In this document: positions 26,722 to 37,066 of the stretch, in pieces
Layout of the letters: each line of letters starts with the position of its first letter
How positions within the stretch are numbered: position 1 is the first letter of the stretch
Assembly: GCF_903645315.1 (NCBI RefSeq)
Contig: NZ_CAHJXL010000001.1
Coordinates: 3,174,083 to 3,238,082 of the forward strand
DNA: 64,000 nt
Direction of reading: 5' to 3'
Origin: Victivallis sp. Marseille-Q1083
GTDB lineage: Bacteria; Verrucomicrobiota; Lentisphaeria; Victivallales; Victivallaceae
Notes under the pieces: generated by a model
The model's database searches: none
Seen by the model: only the letters and a program-made list of their open reading frames with translations
Told to the model about the DNA's origin: nothing
Program-made: the position numbers and the translations under genes

Positions 26722-28973
26722 TGGACTCCTTTTTGTGTCACTGTCAATTCGTGCCGATGCACCGCGCGCAGCCGCCATTGCACATGCCGCGCCTTCCGGC
26801 AGCAGATCCGCAGTTTGCCCGGGCGTTTCACCCAATGCTTCAAACCGATTTCCCAGGTCAGGAAACGGCCGAAATAATGATCGCCGATCAATTCATCGTC
26901 CAGATAAGCCTGTCCGCCGGCCCCGTCGTAATCACAGCAGACCGTCAATTCCGTCAGATGATTCAGATCCTCCGGCGCGACTTCGCCTTCGATGATCCAG
27001 TCGTCGCCGGCGCGGTACTCCCTGGCGGCTCTCAACTGCACCGGCGGCGGAGTGAAGTAGCCCGACAGATGCCAAACCCCGTTGCCGCGGTCGACGACCG
27101 CCAGGCGGTCTGCCTCCGGACAGCTCAATTCCAGCGGCGACGGACTCAAGACTTCCAGCTCGAAAAATGCGGCATCATGCAGAACCGTGGCGTGAATAAT
27201 ACCGTTCTTGGCCCGGCTTTCCAGCACAGTCATCGCGGAGAACGCCACCAGTTCGCCGAGCTCCCAGGCTTCTCCGGCCCGCACACTGTCGATCAACACA
27301 TAACGCAACCGGCCGGACAGTTCCGCCACGGCGATTTTGGACGAGGGCTTGCCGATGATGGTCACCTGGTTGGGACTGTCCTGGAGAGACAGCAGGGCTT
27401 CGTCGGTCCGGCAGTCCGCCGCATCCGGCACGGCGAAGGTGCTTTCCACCAGTTCCTCTTCGGTGGCGTGGGCGATCACCTGCATCCGGTCGGCGAACGG
27501 CCGCCGGTCCAGCAGGGTCGCGGTCGAATGATCGAGAAAACAGTGCGGAGCCAGCTTGACGAAGAATGGCAGGATTTTGACCGTTTGCGGCGGCAGTTCG
27601 AGCTGTACTCTGGCCGGATATTCCTTATTGACCTCACAGGCCAGCTTGTTCGGCGTCACCCGGATACGGATATCCCGCCGCCATGGCGCCCGGTCGCTGC
27701 CGACATTCCGCAGGAAGAGGAAATTGCTGTCGCTGAGATTCAGGCCGGGCGTCACCCTGGCCAGCGACTCCACCGGCCTGCCGCCGCCTGTTTCGGCCGA
27801 AGCATCGCATTCCCGCCCATAGCCGGCGAAAAGATCGTTCGGCTGCGATTGTGCTCCCGGATACGGTTCGCCATAACTGCGCACACAACTCCAGGCGGCG
27901 TCCGGCACGGTTTTCAGCAATTCCGGCTCGAACGCCCGGACGAACCAGCCGAGGCGTTTCAGCGCCCGGTAAGAATCCCGCAGCGTGCCGACATTGCTCA
28001 CCGGCGCCTGGAAATTCATATCGCGGAACGGAATCATCGATTCGTTGTCGCTGCCGAAGTGCTGCCCGTCACAGAAGACAAAGAAACCGATGCCACTGGC
28101 TCCTTCGGCGATCGTCTGGGCAGCCAATGCCTCCACCGCGGCGGCCCGGATGATTGGCCCCTGGTAGCTGTTGGTGTTGCGGTAAGGCGGATAATCGAAA
28201 AAGCGCGGAAACATGCCGCAGCCGGTTTCGATGGTAATCCACGGTGTTCCATTGGACGGGTGAATCTGAAACGGCGACAATTCCCCGTCGGCGCAGAAAC
28301 AACTGGCCGGATAGTGGCCGCCGGTATCGATATGGTTTCCCAGCAGGGTTTCACGTCCCGGCACCTTGTTGATGTCGAGCAGCGGCAGTTCGATGCCGGC
28401 GGAACGCACCAGCGTGCAGTAAAAATCCAGATGGCGGCGGTTGGCTTCGTCGTCGTCGCTGCCGCGCGGGATGTCATCGCCTTTGCAGCCGGCGGAGCCC
28501 AGTTCATTTTCCAATTGAATGAGAATGATCGGGCCGCCGGCGCCGATCAGCCGGGGCTTGGCGATCTGCAGCAGCTTTTCATACCACCGGCAACTGTAGT
28601 GCAGATATTCGTCGTCATTGCTCCGCACCCGGGGACCGAGCGCCTCGACCAGATAATCCGGATAACCGCCGTTGCGGTATTCGCTGTGGACGAACGGCCC
28701 CATCCGGAAGATTGCGTACAATCCGAGTTCATGGATCAGGTCCAGAAAGGCCGCAATATCGTGATTGCCGTTGAAATCCCAGACATTGTCCGCCGTCTCA
28801 TGGAAGCGCCAGACACAATAGAAACTGATTGTATTGATGCCGGCCGCCTTCATCGTCAGCAGCCGGTCCCGCCAGAACTCCCGGGCGGTTCGCCCGTAAG
28901 CGCAATCGCCGGCATAGAGGAAACGGCGTTTGCCGTCGATGACCAAGTAATTTTCTGCAACATTTATCGACAT
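26718..28973 (-). CDS. GH35-like beta-galactosidase family protein
   Basis: Start at ATG 28973, giving 751 residues and no signal peptide. The N-terminal TIM barrel has AGINTISFYCVWRFHE, IFRMGPFVHSEYRNGG and ILIQLENELGS, where the second Glu of the ENE motif is the expected acid/base. ITIETGCGMFPRF holds the likely nucleophile Glu. The C-terminus is beta-rich, as in GH35/GH42 relatives. Predicted cytoplasmic glycosidase. First gene of a two-gene operon controlled by the divergent regulator at 29142. Confidence 0.82.
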   Translation of the reverse strand: MSINVAENYLVIDGKRRFLYAGDCAYGRTAREFWRDRLLTMKAAGINTISFYCVWRFHETADNVWDFNGNHDIAAFLDLIHELGLYAIFRMGPFVHSEYRNGGYPDYLVEALGPRVRSNDDEYLHYSCRWYEKLLQIAKPRLIGAGGPIILIQLENELGSAGCKGDDIPRGSDDDEANRRHLDFYCTLVRSAGIELPLLDINKVPGRETLLGNHIDTGGHYPASCFCADGELSPFQIHPSNGTPWITIETGCGMFPRFFDYPPYRNTNSYQGPIIRAAAVEALAAQTIAEGASGIGFFVFCDGQHFGSDNESMIPFRDMNFQAPVSNVGTLRDSYRALKRLGWFVRAFEPELLKTVPDAAWSCVRSYGEPYPGAQSQPNDLFAGYGRECDASAETGGGRPVESLARVTPGLNLSDSNFLFLRNVGSDRAPWRRDIRIRVTPNKLACEVNKEYPARVQLELPPQTVKILPFFVKLAPHCFLDHSTATLLDRRPFADRMQVIAHATEEELVESTFAVPDAADCRTDEALLSLQDSPNQVTIIGKPSSKIAVAELSGRLRYVLIDSVRAGEAWELGELVAFSAMTVLESRAKNGIIHATVLHDAAFFELEVLSPSPLELSCPEADRLAVVDRGNGVWHLSGYFTPPPVQLRAAREYRAGDDWIIEGEVAPEDLNHLTELTVCCDYDGAGGQAYLDDELIGDHYFGRFLTWEIGLKHWVKRPGKLRICCRKARHVQWRLRAVHRHELTVTQKGVQ

Positions 28974-29037
28974 ATTCACAATCCCGAAGTTATTACCAGT
29001 AAGTTTAGGATAAAAAAAGGAAAAAAGCAACCCCTCT

Positions 29038-29087
29038 GTCAATAAATTTCAATAAAATAAATAAAAAAGTCATTGAAATTTATCGAC
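29038..29087. promoter_or_regulatory. Shared operator between the glycosidase operon and its regulator
   Basis: Two inverted 16-base arms, GTCAATAAATTTCAAT (29038-29053) and ATTGAAATTTATCGAC (29072-29087), match at 15 of 16 positions with an 18-base AT-rich spacer. Each arm contains a TTGAAA that can act as a -35 box in one direction; for the plus strand TATATT follows at 29095-29100. The likely binding site of the GntR/LacI-type regulator. Confidence 0.65.
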
Positions 29088-29141
29088 GCGCAATTATATT
29101 CATTGACGACAATAATCAATCAGGGAGGCACGGAGAAGAGC

Positions 29142-30203
29142 ATGGAACAGAATTTGAAGGAGGCTGTTTTTAACTATATCCTCAGCCTGAATTTACCGCC
29201 GGGCGGCCAGATCCCGACCGAGACCAAGATCAGCCACAAGTTCCAGTTGACCCGTTACCGGGTCCGCAAAATTATCGATGAATTGTCGGCGGAGCACGAT
29301 TGGACCAAAATCCAGGGCTCCGGAACCTATCTGCCGGGCGGCAACAAGAAAAATCGGCCGATTGAACGGGTAATTGCCGTCATTGTGCCATTTTCCCGCA
29401 ATCTGCCCGTCCAGATGCTCGAAGCACATAAGATCGCGATGGCCCGGGATTACCGGTTGTTGATTTTCAGCATTTCCCACGACAAGCCGGAATACGAGAT
29501 GGAGTGCCTGCATCATTTGCTCAGTCGGCGGGTTTTCGCGCTGATCATCGATCCGCATCCCGGCAATCCGGACAACTTCACCCTGATCGACCAATTGATC
29601 GCCGACGGCTGCCGGGTGATCCTGCTGAATGCGCCGCCGGACAAGAAAAGCTCCTACCGGGTCTTCGACTTCAATTACCGCAAGGCCGGCTATATGGCGG
29701 TCGCCCATCTGCTTCGGCAGGGAATCGATTCGCTGGTGCACATCGGCAAATGGAACAGCGTCGCCTGGCAGCATCAGGGCTTTCGCGACGGGGTGCGGGA
29801 GGCCGCCGATGATTTCAACATTCCGCTGGAGTATCACAAAGCGATCCTGAATCTGAATATCCATCATTTCGGCTGGCACTGGCTGCCGGATGATTTTCAA
29901 CTGCCGCTGCATGAAAACTGCGGTTATATCTGTGACAGCAACGTGCTCGACGCCTCCTATTGCTATTCGCAATTGAAAAATAGCAGCTTGACCAATACGC
30001 CGTTGATCACCGTTTTCACCTATCAATACGCTTTGCCGTTTCCGATGCTGTTCTTCAATTTTCAGGAACGGCTGACCCGCATTGTCGACGCCCTGATCAA
30101 CCAGCCGCTTTCCCAGTTGCCGGGCCGTCTGGTTTTTGACCCGCGGCTGCATCTGGAAACTTCGGAGAGTGCGGAGGATTACGATCTCGATTCCTTGTAC
30201 TGA
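29142..30203 (+). CDS. GntR-family regulator with LacI-type sugar-binding domain
   Basis: Start at ATG 29142 behind CGGAGAAG; an ATG 69 bases upstream is possible but has no ribosome site. An N-terminal GntR winged helix, about 1-70, contains IPTETKISHKFQLTRYRVRK. A periplasmic-binding-protein-like domain follows (IAVIVPFSRNLPVQMLEAHK, YMAVAHLLRQGIDSLVHIG, GFRDGVREA), as in AraR-type regulators. Such proteins are usually released from DNA by a sugar. Divergent from the GH35/DUF4091 operon, with the dyad between them. Confidence 0.87.
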   Translation: MEQNLKEAVFNYILSLNLPPGGQIPTETKISHKFQLTRYRVRKIIDELSAEHDWTKIQGSGTYLPGGNKKNRPIERVIAVIVPFSRNLPVQMLEAHKIAMARDYRLLIFSISHDKPEYEMECLHHLLSRRVFALIIDPHPGNPDNFTLIDQLIADGCRVILLNAPPDKKSSYRVFDFNYRKAGYMAVAHLLRQGIDSLVHIGKWNSVAWQHQGFRDGVREAADDFNIPLEYHKAILNLNIHHFGWHWLPDDFQLPLHENCGYICDSNVLDASYCYSQLKNSSLTNTPLITVFTYQYALPFPMLFFNFQERLTRIVDALINQPLSQLPGRLVFDPRLHLETSESAEDYDLDSLY

Positions 30204-30234
30204 ATCGACTTCTTATTCGCTTTCAAACCTGGAC

Positions 30235-30752
30235 TCAACGCAATTCGATGCGGCCGGGCGTCCGGCCCGCGAATGGCATTGTCGCCGGCCGGCCGGCGGA
30301 AACCGGTTCATTGGCTTGCGGATTCCTGGCGCAATTCCTTATGGCGGCTTCCAGAATCCGGTTGGATTCCAGATACAACCGGAGCGCGCTTTTCTGCCGG
30401 GCCAGTTCGATGACGGCGTCCGCCAGTTTTCCGCCGATGCCGAGACCGCGATAGAGGCCGGATCGACGGACAATTTCGCCAGTTCCCAGCGGTCCTGCTC
30501 CGCCTGATGCAGCAATGCGCAAACGCCGGCGCTTTTTCCGGTCGTGTTATCCACCGCGATGAAAATTTCGCCGCCTTCCGCCAAATATGATTTGCGAGGG
30601 TCGGCCAATTTGTTTTTCATCGGCCGGTTCAAGCGTGAAATACTGCTTGATCCACAGGGGGGAGAGCCGGATGAAATCCGCTTGGTAACACTCCCGGTAA
30701 GGCACGATCCGAATCGCCGCCGCAATCCGGGCGTTGCGGATTTCTCTGGTTC
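30235..30752 (-). pseudogene. GNAT N-acetyltransferase pseudogene
   Basis: Pieces of one GNAT protein occur in successive frames on the minus strand. First comes ADFIRLSPLWIKQYFTLEPA, then LADPRKSYLAEGGEIFIAVD through DRWELAKLSVDP, then the acetyl-CoA loop RGLGIGGKLADAVIELARQ with LYLESNRILEAAI. At least two frameshifts are needed, near 30610 and 30460. The end of the gene is also degraded. Confidence 0.7.
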
Positions 30753-31204
30753 GCTCCAGAAGGGACTAGTGCCAGGGACGGCATTTGGGGCACTGCTTCC
30801 GGTTGGCATTTGCCGCCGCCGGGAGGAAAGGAAAATATTCAATGAATTTTTATGTAATATATTATTGTCGATTATTAGTAACTTTTATCAATTTTTTTGT
30901 GACGAAAAAAATTATCGCTGCTCCGATGCAGTTGGTATTTACGCTGGTTTTTCGCTCCGAAAATTATTTAAGTTATTTTGGGAGATGGAATTCAGCGGTT
31001 TTAACGATGTGGTTGGCGGAATTATTTCTCGATTTGCCGAAGGAGGAGATAATAAATTAATATTGAAATACTTCCGGATTGTTTAGCTGAAAATTAATTG
31101 ATTTTTTCTTGAATTGACTGGTATTTTTTCAGAGTATCAGTTATGGTACTATGCATATTAGTTTCTTTATGTCCAATAAAAAGGCTAACAAAGGGTAAAA
31201 GAAG
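30753..31204. other. AT-rich intergenic region before the 1953-residue gene
   Basis: About 450 AT-rich bases with no recognisable gene. Short open frames lack ribosome sites and family resemblance. A TTGACT at 31114-31119 could be a -35 box for the downstream gene but no good -10 follows. Confidence 0.4.
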
Positions 31205-34200
31205 ATGGGAATTAAGTCTTTTCTGTTCTCGACGGTTCTGGTCGGCGGAGTCGGGGTTTCGATTGCAGCGGCGGTGGAACCGCCCCGGAACTTGCAGGGT
31301 TTGCAGGCGACCTATCGCAAAATAACGTTGGCCTGGCAGCCGGAAGATGCCCAGGTGCAGATTGCCGGCTACAAGGTTTTCCGGAATCAGGAGGAGATCG
31401 CCACGGTCAACGTGCCTTATTTCACCGATGAGGCGTTGCAGCCGGGGACGGAATACTCCTATACGGTGGTGGCGGTGACCAGTGGCGGCGCCAGGTCGGA
31501 GGCGTCCGTTCCTTTGACGGCAGCGACCTTGAAGGAGGGGAATTTCGACAACCATGCCGTGGTGGAAACGGTGGTCGACGAGCTGCACGGCGCCGACGAC
31601 AATTGGAGCGGCGTGGCAATGCTGGCGGCAGTCAAGGGGGGCTTGGAAGCGCTGCTGGGCGGCAATCTCACCGGCGCCGTGATCGACGACCAGTTGGTTG
31701 CCGATTTGATTACCGCCGACCTGGGGTTGCTGCGGCAGCCGGCCGGAGCGTTGTCCGAGGCGGAAAAGACCGCTGTCGAGGCGGAAGTCAAAGCGATTGC
31801 CGCCAGCTACGGCGATTCGATCGATGCGGTTTATTTCAATGACCGGCTGCAGCAGTTGGCCCAGGCGCATTTGACTGCCGGCCGGCCGGAAGCGGCGGCG
31901 GCGTTGTTTGAAGCGGCGTTGTTTTATCTGAACGAGCATCCGGCCACGGTTCGTTATGTGCTGGATCGTCTGGCGCAGATCAAACTGGCGGCGATCGGCG
32001 AACAGAGTTCCGCCGCCGAAATCCTGACCGCTCTGAATGCGGCCCGGGATTGCTATTTGCGCTTTTTTGACTTTTTTCCGGAAGCGGCGCCGGAGGAGGC
32101 GGAATTTATTTACCGGCTGGCGGCCCGCAACTATTTCCGGCAGTTCCCGAAACTGCTGGATTACGATACCTATCAGCAGAGCGCCTTCGAGAACGCATTG
32201 GCCCTGGTTGACCAGTTGCTGGCGCTGACGCCGGAGGAGGCGGCCAATTACGATCGGCTGGTCCAGTTCCGGGAGCGGATTGCCGCTTGGCGGTTGGTTT
32301 TGGTCAAATTGAAATTTGCCGACGGAGCGGCCGGTTTGCGGAGCGGCATGGTCCGGATCGTCAATGTGACGGAGAACACCGAGCGCCGTTTCGTGCTGCT
32401 CGACGGTCATTTGGTCGATGAACGGCAGTTGCCGTTTTCGAATGGCGCGCTGGAAGTGCCGCTTTATGCCGGCCATGTCTATGAAATGACGGTGAATGTC
32501 GAATTGGAAAATGGTCAGACGCTCCAGTTCACGTTGCCGGAGCAGGGCTGGCAGGACGGCCAGAAAATCGTTTACAATGCCGCCGGGGAAGTGGTGTCGT
32601 CCGGACCGTCCGCTTCCGGTGCGACCGAGGTGGAGTTGACGCCCGACGGCGTGGACCGTCCGTTCAATCTGCGCTACGAGCGGCAGATCGATGTTTTCCG
32701 TTTGAGCTGGGATTGGCTGGCTCAAGCCGGCTTTGATTGTCAATATTTCAAGGTTTTCCGCGGTGACAAGGCGATTGCGACAGTGACCGGCAATTTCGCG
32801 GAGCGTTTGCCGCTGGCGAATGCCGACGGCATTTACAGTTATCATGTCGTGGCCTATGACGCCAACGATGTGCCGTCCGCTGCCAGCCGGAGCATCACGG
32901 TGGTGCCGGGCGACCAGACTGGATACACCGCGTTCCTGGAATGGATGCGTTCGTATTTCGGCGATGAGGAAGTCTACTCCTGTGACGATCCGGATGGCGA
33001 TGGCGTGGACAATTACCATGAATTTCTGAATCAGACTGATCCGACCAGCGCGCCGGCGCCGACGCCGCAGGTGTTGCAGAGCACGCATGACAAAATCACG
33101 CTGGAATGGCTGGCGCCGGAGGGCAGTTCGGCCGGGATCTGGGAAATTGCCCGCAACAATACGGTGATCGGAACGAGCCAGGAGGGGCATTTTGTCGACG
33201 ATGCGCTGATGCAGGGGACCGTCTACGCTTACAAAGTCCGCTACCTGCAGCCGAACGGCAAGAAAAGTGACTGGAGCCGAACCGTTTCGGTGATGACGAT
33301 GCGGCCGGCCGAGGTCAGTTACGCGACCCAGTTGCAGCAGGTGATCGATACGGTCAATCCGCTGTTGATCCGGGATTATTCCGGTCCGGCGCTGGTGGCG
33401 GCGGTGAAGGGGACCTGTGAAGCGGTGCTGGGCAGCGGCATCACTTTCACGGTGGTCAACCAGGCGTTGCTGGAGGAGCTGGCCGAGCAGGAACTGGCGG
33501 TAATTCGCGAAATCATGCCGCTGGAATCGGAGGAAGAGCAGCAACTGCTGCGGCAGCAGCTGGATGCGGTGCTGCGGGAGGATTTCAGCGGCAATTCGTT
33601 TGAAAACGTCTACATCAGTTCCCGGCTTTCCCAGTTGGCCGCTGCTCATTTCCTGGAGTATTACAACAAACGGGACCAGCGGGATTGGGACGCGGCCAAG
33701 GCGCTTTACGAAGCGGCCATCGAATTCATGAAAAATGATTCGACGATGGTTCTGAACAACCTGGCCTCTCTGGCGCAAACTTACATCAGTGCGTTGAATC
33801 CGGATTCCGGCGCGGCGGAGCGCAAAGAATCGGTGCTCGCAGTACAGGCATATCTGACGCGTTATTACGATTATTTTCCGGATGGCGGTACGCCGGAGCA
33901 GGCTACCCGGCCTTACCGGGTGGCGCTCGGCCATGCCATCCACCAGTTCCCCTGGCTGTTGACTTATGCGGATTATGATTCGGAAGTGTTCGAACTGTCC
34001 AGGCAACTGGCGGATTTGCTGATCGAGCGGGACGGCGATGTGCTTTCGACCCGGATGCGGGATTGGGTGACGGCATGGCGGTTGATTCCGGCGGATGTCA
34101 CCATGCAGACGACGGTCGACGGCCTGCATCCCCGGCTGCAGGTGGACAACGGTTCCGACCGGCTGGCGGAGTTGCCGCATTACCGGACGTACGCGGACGA

Positions 34201-37066
34201 TGTCCGGAATTTCGATCTGAGCTCCGGAAGCGTCATTCCGTTCTACCAGGGCCATGTCTATGATTTGACCCTGCGGACGACGGTGCCGGGCGGTCCGGAC
34301 TGGGTGCAGACGATCAAGGATTTTTATGTCAAGCCGGGCATGAAAGGGGTGTTCCATCCGTTGCAGGGGCTGGAATATCAGTTGCTGGAGGGAAACGGCG
34401 ACTGGAGCGCGCTGGTGTTCCAGTTGATGGTGCCGGAATTTCCGTACAATCTGTCGGCGGACATCTTGCCGGATGTTTTCACGTTGAATTGGGAATTTGC
34501 CGCGCCGGCGGGCTTTTCGGTCGATCATTACAACGTTTACCGGCACGGTTCGCTGATCGGTGCGACGGCGATGAAGTCGTTGCCGAACATTCCGCGCGAA
34601 GTGGCGGAAGATGCCGTATATGATTTCACGGTGACGGCGGTCGATGTCAACGGCGTGGAAACCCTTCACAGCCCGGCGTTTGTCGTGCTGCCGGAATTCA
34701 CCGAACAGGAGTTGGCTTATTTCGAATGGAAGAGGAAATATTTCGGCGACACGCCGTCGCTGGCTACCGACGATCCGGACGGCGACGGGTTGACCAATTA
34801 TCAGGAATTCCTGCTCGGCTCCAATCCGTTGCAGGCGCCGGTGACCGATGCCGGCGATCTGGTGTTGGACAAATTGCCGGGCGCCAGGGTGAAGTGGTTC
34901 GACTATCAGGGCGAACAACTGGCCGACCTGGCCAAGAAAATACCGTTCAAGGAGGAAATCCTGTCGCGTTTCACTTTCATCTCGACCTGGGGCGAAGTGC
35001 TGTCCAGTTCCCGCAGCGATAATGTGGCGATGACGGCGGAAGGATTCTTTGAAGTTCCGGAATCCGGTTCGTATGAATTCTATCTGTCCAACGACGACAA
35101 CGCCCGGATTCTGATCGACGACGTGGTGATTTTCGATATGCCGATCATGGATGCCGGCCAGGAATATATGAAGCGACTGGTGCTGCAGCGCGGCATCCAC
35201 TCGTTCCGGGTGGAATACGGCGAATACAATGGTTCCGCCTGGCTGGAGCTGTATTGGTCCGGGCGCGGCTTCAACCGGATGCGTTTCGATGCGGCCGACC
35301 TCTGGCATCTGGACGGTGACGACGGCGCCTTGCAGGAATATCTGGCCTGGCAGCGTGACAGCGACAGCGACGGGCTGACCGATGCGCGCGAATTGCAGTT
35401 GGGGACGGACCGTTTCAATGCCGACAGCGACGGCGACGGCATCAACGACGGCGACGAAGTCGACGTTTATCACACCGATCCGTTGAATCAGGATACCAAC
35501 GGCAACGGCATTTCCGACGGTGAAGAGCTGGAAATGAACGGCGGGGCGCTGCCGGACGACGATACGGCGCTGAATTTTGCTTTGCAGCAGACGATTCCGG
35601 GCGCCGGCTTTGTCGATAAACTGGGCGGCTGGCAGGTCGAGGGCGGCGCGGTTTGTGCGAACGACCGGCGCGGCTGGGTGGAATACGATGTGACGTTGGC
35701 CGACGCGAACGTCTACAAATTGGAAATGCAGTTGCGCGAGGGATCGTTCGGCAACGATTTCAGCTGCGACCTGGATATCTATGTCGACGGTGCTCTGGTC
35801 GCCAGCCCGGTGGTGCGGCTGGCGAAGGAAGGGACGGTGACCAATGTGTTCCTGCCGTATCTGGCTTCCGGCACTCACCGGGTGCGGATCGTCTGGGATA
35901 ACTATCGCAGCTCCACCGCCCTGCAGATCGACGAGTTGCGTTGGCTGGGCTTGACCGCGTCGGCCGAAACGCCGATGGCGGAAGGTGAAACGGCGGCCGA
36001 CGCGCTGCTGGCGCGCCGCAATGCGGTGCCGTTGACGGTGATCAGCCGGACGTCGCCGGCCTGCCTGGAAGGCGAAGCGCGCTTCCCGGAACTGGTCCGA
36101 TTGAATGGTGAAACGGCGGCGCAGCCGTTGTCGAAGCGCGGCTGGTATGCCGATGTGCCGTTGACGGCCGGCGCGGATACGGTGGCGACGGTGTCGTATG
36201 AAAACGGCGGCCGGAGCGAAGCGGTATCGCTGCAGTGGCAGTTGACCAACCTGATTGCCGAAAACGGCCGGACGCTGCGGATTCGCAAGGGTGATTCGCT
36301 GCTGGTGACGGCACAGAACAACAGCCCCGGCAACAGCGGCAGCTATGAGATTGACTTCAACGGAGAAACCTATCAGAACAAGGTGAAGAATCCGCGGGTG
36401 ATGACCTTCAACGAAGCGGGTACTTATACGTTGACCGGCCGTTATCTGTCGCCCGGCAGCAGCGGCGGCAAGGGCAGGCACCAGGACGCCGAAGGCACGG
36501 TGACGGTCGAAGTGGTGGATTATCAGTTCAACCGGGACAATGTGGCCTGCTGGGTCGGCTGGGGGCGGGAATGGGCGCTGCCGGCGGTGCCGGCCGGCGT
36601 GAAATTCCAGTTCGATGACCGTTTAAGCTCCGGTACGCTGAGTGAGGAAAACGGCACGCAGTACGCCCGGATCTATGTGGACGACAACCAGGAACGTTAT
36701 CTGGCGGCGCGTCTGGAAGAAAATGGTCCGGTGCTCGATGTGCAGCCGATCGACGGTTTCGGCCTGTATTCCTCGACGAAAACCCAGGTGAGCCTGATAC
36801 GGGAATATGAAGACGGTACGCGTTTGTACGATCTGCTGGTGGTGACGACGCCGGTGCGCAGCGACGTGGAATTGCGGGCGAACATCTTTGTCGCCGGCGT
36901 GTTGTTCGAGGACGGCACGGTGACGAAGACGATCACCGCGGCGGACTACGACGAACTGGGGCAGGTCCACGTGCGTTTCCTGAAAGCGCCGGAAGTGCAG
37001 ACGTCGATCTGCCACAACCTGTCGGCATATCAGAACAACGAATTCATCGGGATCCGGGCGCGATGA
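31205..37066 (+). CDS. Giant secreted FN3/PA14/TSP3-repeat surface protein
   Basis: 1953 residues. A signal peptide (about 1-23) is followed by two related modules of about 590 residues. Each has an FN3-like domain, a helical part and a second FN3-like domain, and each closes with a calcium loop: DDPDGDGVDNYHEFL near 595 and DDPDGDGLTNYQEFL near 1188. A PA14 domain lies at about 1222-1365 (FEVPESGSYEFYLSNDDNAR), and TSP3/dockerin-like DSDGDGxxDG repeats at about 1383-1445. A CBM-like jelly roll follows at about 1456-1585, then Ig-like beta domains. Probably an extracellular glycan-binding or adhesive protein. GGTAAAAGAAG precedes the ATG. The stop overlaps the next start (ATGA). Confidence 0.85.
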   Translation: MGIKSFLFSTVLVGGVGVSIAAAVEPPRNLQGLQATYRKITLAWQPEDAQVQIAGYKVFRNQEEIATVNVPYFTDEALQPGTEYSYTVVAVTSGGARSEASVPLTAATLKEGNFDNHAVVETVVDELHGADDNWSGVAMLAAVKGGLEALLGGNLTGAVIDDQLVADLITADLGLLRQPAGALSEAEKTAVEAEVKAIAASYGDSIDAVYFNDRLQQLAQAHLTAGRPEAAAALFEAALFYLNEHPATVRYVLDRLAQIKLAAIGEQSSAAEILTALNAARDCYLRFFDFFPEAAPEEAEFIYRLAARNYFRQFPKLLDYDTYQQSAFENALALVDQLLALTPEEAANYDRLVQFRERIAAWRLVLVKLKFADGAAGLRSGMVRIVNVTENTERRFVLLDGHLVDERQLPFSNGALEVPLYAGHVYEMTVNVELENGQTLQFTLPEQGWQDGQKIVYNAAGEVVSSGPSASGATEVELTPDGVDRPFNLRYERQIDVFRLSWDWLAQAGFDCQYFKVFRGDKAIATVTGNFAERLPLANADGIYSYHVVAYDANDVPSAASRSITVVPGDQTGYTAFLEWMRSYFGDEEVYSCDDPDGDGVDNYHEFLNQTDPTSAPAPTPQVLQSTHDKITLEWLAPEGSSAGIWEIARNNTVIGTSQEGHFVDDALMQGTVYAYKVRYLQPNGKKSDWSRTVSVMTMRPAEVSYATQLQQVIDTVNPLLIRDYSGPALVAAVKGTCEAVLGSGITFTVVNQALLEELAEQELAVIREIMPLESEEEQQLLRQQLDAVLREDFSGNSFENVYISSRLSQLAAAHFLEYYNKRDQRDWDAAKALYEAAIEFMKNDSTMVLNNLASLAQTYISALNPDSGAAERKESVLAVQAYLTRYYDYFPDGGTPEQATRPYRVALGHAIHQFPWLLTYADYDSEVFELSRQLADLLIERDGDVLSTRMRDWVTAWRLIPADVTMQTTVDGLHPRLQVDNGSDRLAELPHYRTYADDVRNFDLSSGSVIPFYQGHVYDLTLRTTVPGGPDWVQTIKDFYVKPGMKGVFHPLQGLEYQLLEGNGDWSALVFQLMVPEFPYNLSADILPDVFTLNWEFAAPAGFSVDHYNVYRHGSLIGATAMKSLPNIPREVAEDAVYDFTVTAVDVNGVETLHSPAFVVLPEFTEQELAYFEWKRKYFGDTPSLATDDPDGDGLTNYQEFLLGSNPLQAPVTDAGDLVLDKLPGARVKWFDYQGEQLADLAKKIPFKEEILSRFTFISTWGEVLSSSRSDNVAMTAEGFFEVPESGSYEFYLSNDDNARILIDDVVIFDMPIMDAGQEYMKRLVLQRGIHSFRVEYGEYNGSAWLELYWSGRGFNRMRFDAADLWHLDGDDGALQEYLAWQRDSDSDGLTDARELQLGTDRFNADSDGDGINDGDEVDVYHTDPLNQDTNGNGISDGEELEMNGGALPDDDTALNFALQQTIPGAGFVDKLGGWQVEGGAVCANDRRGWVEYDVTLADANVYKLEMQLREGSFGNDFSCDLDIYVDGALVASPVVRLAKEGTVTNVFLPYLASGTHRVRIVWDNYRSSTALQIDELRWLGLTASAETPMAEGETAADALLARRNAVPLTVISRTSPACLEGEARFPELVRLNGETAAQPLSKRGWYADVPLTAGADTVATVSYENGGRSEAVSLQWQLTNLIAENGRTLRIRKGDSLLVTAQNNSPGNSGSYEIDFNGETYQNKVKNPRVMTFNEAGTYTLTGRYLSPGSSGGKGRHQDAEGTVTVEVVDYQFNRDNVACWVGWGREWALPAVPAGVKFQFDDRLSSGTLSEENGTQYARIYVDDNQERYLAARLEENGPVLDVQPIDGFGLYSSTKTQVSLIREYEDGTRLYDLLVVTTPVRSDVELRANIFVAGVLFEDGTVTKTITAADYDELGQVHVRFLKAPEVQTSICHNLSAYQNNEFIGIRAR

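Noticed and set aside
24904-29045. Plus-strand frames across the glycosidase operon
   Set aside because: Shadows of the DUF4091 and GH35-like genes.
30544-31086. Possible 180-codon gene on the plus strand
   Set aside because: Overlaps the GNAT pseudogene in antisense, lacks a ribosome site and resembles nothing.
31094-36481. Very long open frame (about 1795 codons) on the minus strand
   Set aside because: It is antisense to the giant FN3/PA14 gene, has no ribosome site, is full of Arg/His/Gln, and arises from GC-rich codon structure.
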